From assembly GCF_010586825.1 (NCBI RefSeq), contig NZ_JAAAGB010000003.1:434001-498000 (forward strand): a DNA stretch of 64,000 nucleotides, given 5' to 3'. The position numbers and the translations under genes are program-made. The notes under the pieces were generated by a model. That model was not told the DNA's origin, searched no databases, and saw nothing but the letters and a program-made list of their open reading frames with translations. This DNA is from Draconibacterium mangrovi. GTDB lineage: Bacteria; Bacteroidota; Bacteroidia; Bacteroidales; Prolixibacteraceae. Positions 62,980 to 64,000 of this stretch are shown piece after piece; within the stretch, counting starts at the first letter, position 1; the number at the start of each line of letters is the position of its first letter.

Positions 62980-64000
62980 TTAAAAGGTTACACTCAATCC
63001 AAAATTGACTGCTTTGTTTAATGGATAACTATATCCAGCATACCCAGTCTGAACACTCTCAGGATCATAATCCTTCATATCAGGGCTATAAGTCAACAAA
63101 TTGAAGCTACTTACATATACTCTGAACTTTTCAACTTTTAGTTTGTCCGTTATCGATTGAGGCAAAGAATAACCTAACTCAATATTTTTCAAACGAACAT
63201 AATCCGTTTTGTGCAACCAATAGGTATTTGCCTGGTTAACCCAATATTCACCTGTTCGGTTATATGTGCGTGGATTTTCAGTGCTTGGATTCAATTCGGT
63301 CCATCTGTTATCGTAGAAACTTTGCAGGTAATTTCCAAAATCGCCTGATTCAGTACCTTGATAAAAAACGCCGCCCATTGCACCCTGGAACAAAACGTTT
63401 AAGTCAAAACCATGATATCCCATGTTTATATTTAAACCACCGGTAAATACGGGAGTCCGGCTTTTGTCGTACATAACCCTGTCCTGTCCATCAAGCACTC
63501 CATCTTCGTTATAATCTTCGAAAATGATATCTCCAGGCCGGGCACCAGCCAAATGTGGATACGCTGCAATTTCAGCCTCATCCTGGAAAATACCAATAGC
63601 ATTATAATAAAGTGAAGCACCTAGAGGTCTTCCTGTAGATTGTTGATATTCAGGCGCACCGGGTGGCTCATCCCAGAAAAGAACTTTATTTTTGGCATAA
63701 ACACCGTTTACCCCAACACTATATGTAAATGCAGATGAATTGTTGGAGTATTGTACATTAAAATCGAATCCTTTATTCTGGAATTCTCCAATGTTTTCAT
63801 CAGGTAAACTTAATCCTGTAGAAGCTGGCACAGAGGCATTTCTACGCGCCAGAATGTTTTTTCTTTTGTTGTCAAAATAATCTGCGGTAAGCGCTAGCTT
63901 TCCATCAAAGAAGTGCAGATCCACACCATAATCGATTTGTGTAGCAGATTCCCAAGTCACATTTGTGTTAGGAACTACACCTTCATAAAGCACTTTATTC
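62980..64000 (-). CDS. SusC/RagA TonB-dependent transporter, C-terminal part (runs off window)
   Basis: The last 340 or so residues of an outer-membrane transporter barrel are present; the gene continues to the right of the window. The start of the visible part, LYEGVVPNTNVTWESATQIDYGVDLHFFDGKLALTADYF, is a common block of SusC barrels, and the end reads AVNFGLSVTF with a terminal aromatic residue. Other blocks (NIELGYSLPQSITDKLKVEKFRVYVSSFNL and RPGDIIFEDYNEDGVLDGQDRVMY) also fit. Because the N-terminus is missing, it cannot be told whether it has an STN domain and thus whether it is controlled by an anti-sigma relay. SusD follows after 11 bp. Confidence 0.94.
   Translation of the reverse strand, partial: NKVLYEGVVPNTNVTWESATQIDYGVDLHFFDGKLALTADYFDNKRKNILARRNASVPASTGLSLPDENIGEFQNKGFDFNVQYSNNSSAFTYSVGVNGVYAKNKVLFWDEPPGAPEYQQSTGRPLGASLYYNAIGIFQDEAEIAAYPHLAGARPGDIIFEDYNEDGVLDGQDRVMYDKSRTPVFTGGLNINMGYHGFDLNVLFQGAMGGVFYQGTESGDFGNYLQSFYDNRWTELNPSTENPRTYNRTGEYWVNQANTYWLHKTDYVRLKNIELGYSLPQSITDKLKVEKFRVYVSSFNLLTYSPDMKDYDPESVQTGYAGYSYPLNKAVNFGLSVTF

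Overview
The window reads as a chromosomal segment of a Bacteroidota bacterium. The evidence is three SusC/SusD outer-membrane pairs, an ECF sigma/FecR/STN-SusC relay, Bacteroidota-type promoters (TTTG, about 19-21 nt, TAnnTTTG), a C-terminal type IX secretion sorting domain, and many lipoprotein signals. The mix of these traits with a Tat-targeted flavoprotein and a multihaem cytochrome fits an anaerobic or facultative member of the Marinilabiliales/Prolixibacteraceae type, but that placement is inference. Almost all of the window is devoted to breaking down galactose-, arabinose- and rhamnose-containing plant or algal polysaccharides such as pectic galactan, arabinogalactan and rhamnogalacturonan side chains.

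Region 1 (1-22.9 kb) is a galactan locus read leftwards: AraC regulator, SusC, SusD, GH2, SGNH hydrolase, GH35, a clan GH-A enzyme, GalE, GH53 endo-galactanase, a sugar-porter MFS permease, and a secreted protein cut by the window edge. The cell-surface and periplasmic enzymes should release galactose, which the permease imports; GalE interconverts UDP-galactose and UDP-glucose. Divergent from the AraC gene is a very large cytoplasmic DUF5107-TPR protein. A short motif, ATGGACAA, recurs at the AraC promoter, upstream of susC and upstream of the GH53 and galE genes, and is a candidate operator.

Region 2 (23.1-26.5 kb) is an IS21-family element. It sits between the 5' part of a second AraC gene and the 3' part of an unrelated short-chain dehydrogenase gene, without a target duplication, so a deletion or recombination has probably removed what lay between.

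Region 3 (26.6-47.5 kb) holds a rightward GH43 gene, then a leftward series. That series is a DUF1593 lipoprotein, a pentahaem NapC/NirT-like cytochrome with a Tat flavoprotein (a likely anaerobic respiratory reductase pair), GH78 rhamnosidase, a secreted metallo-beta-lactamase-fold hydrolase, an alpha/beta esterase, GH106 rhamnosidase, SusD, an STN-containing SusC, FecR anti-sigma factor and ECF sigma factor. This locus should be induced by transenvelope signalling.

After a 1.15-kb AT-rich gap with a good promoter, a strong dyad and a terminator comes region 4 (48.6-64 kb). It is a third leftward locus: SusC (cut by the edge), SusD, GH42, a tandem-PKD surface lipoprotein, GH30, a 922-residue multidomain secreted enzyme candidate, GH43, GH2 and GH43. 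Hairpins lie just downstream of susD in all three loci and at two further intercistronic gaps in region 4, so expression is probably segmented within each locus. No tRNA, rRNA or CRISPR array was seen.
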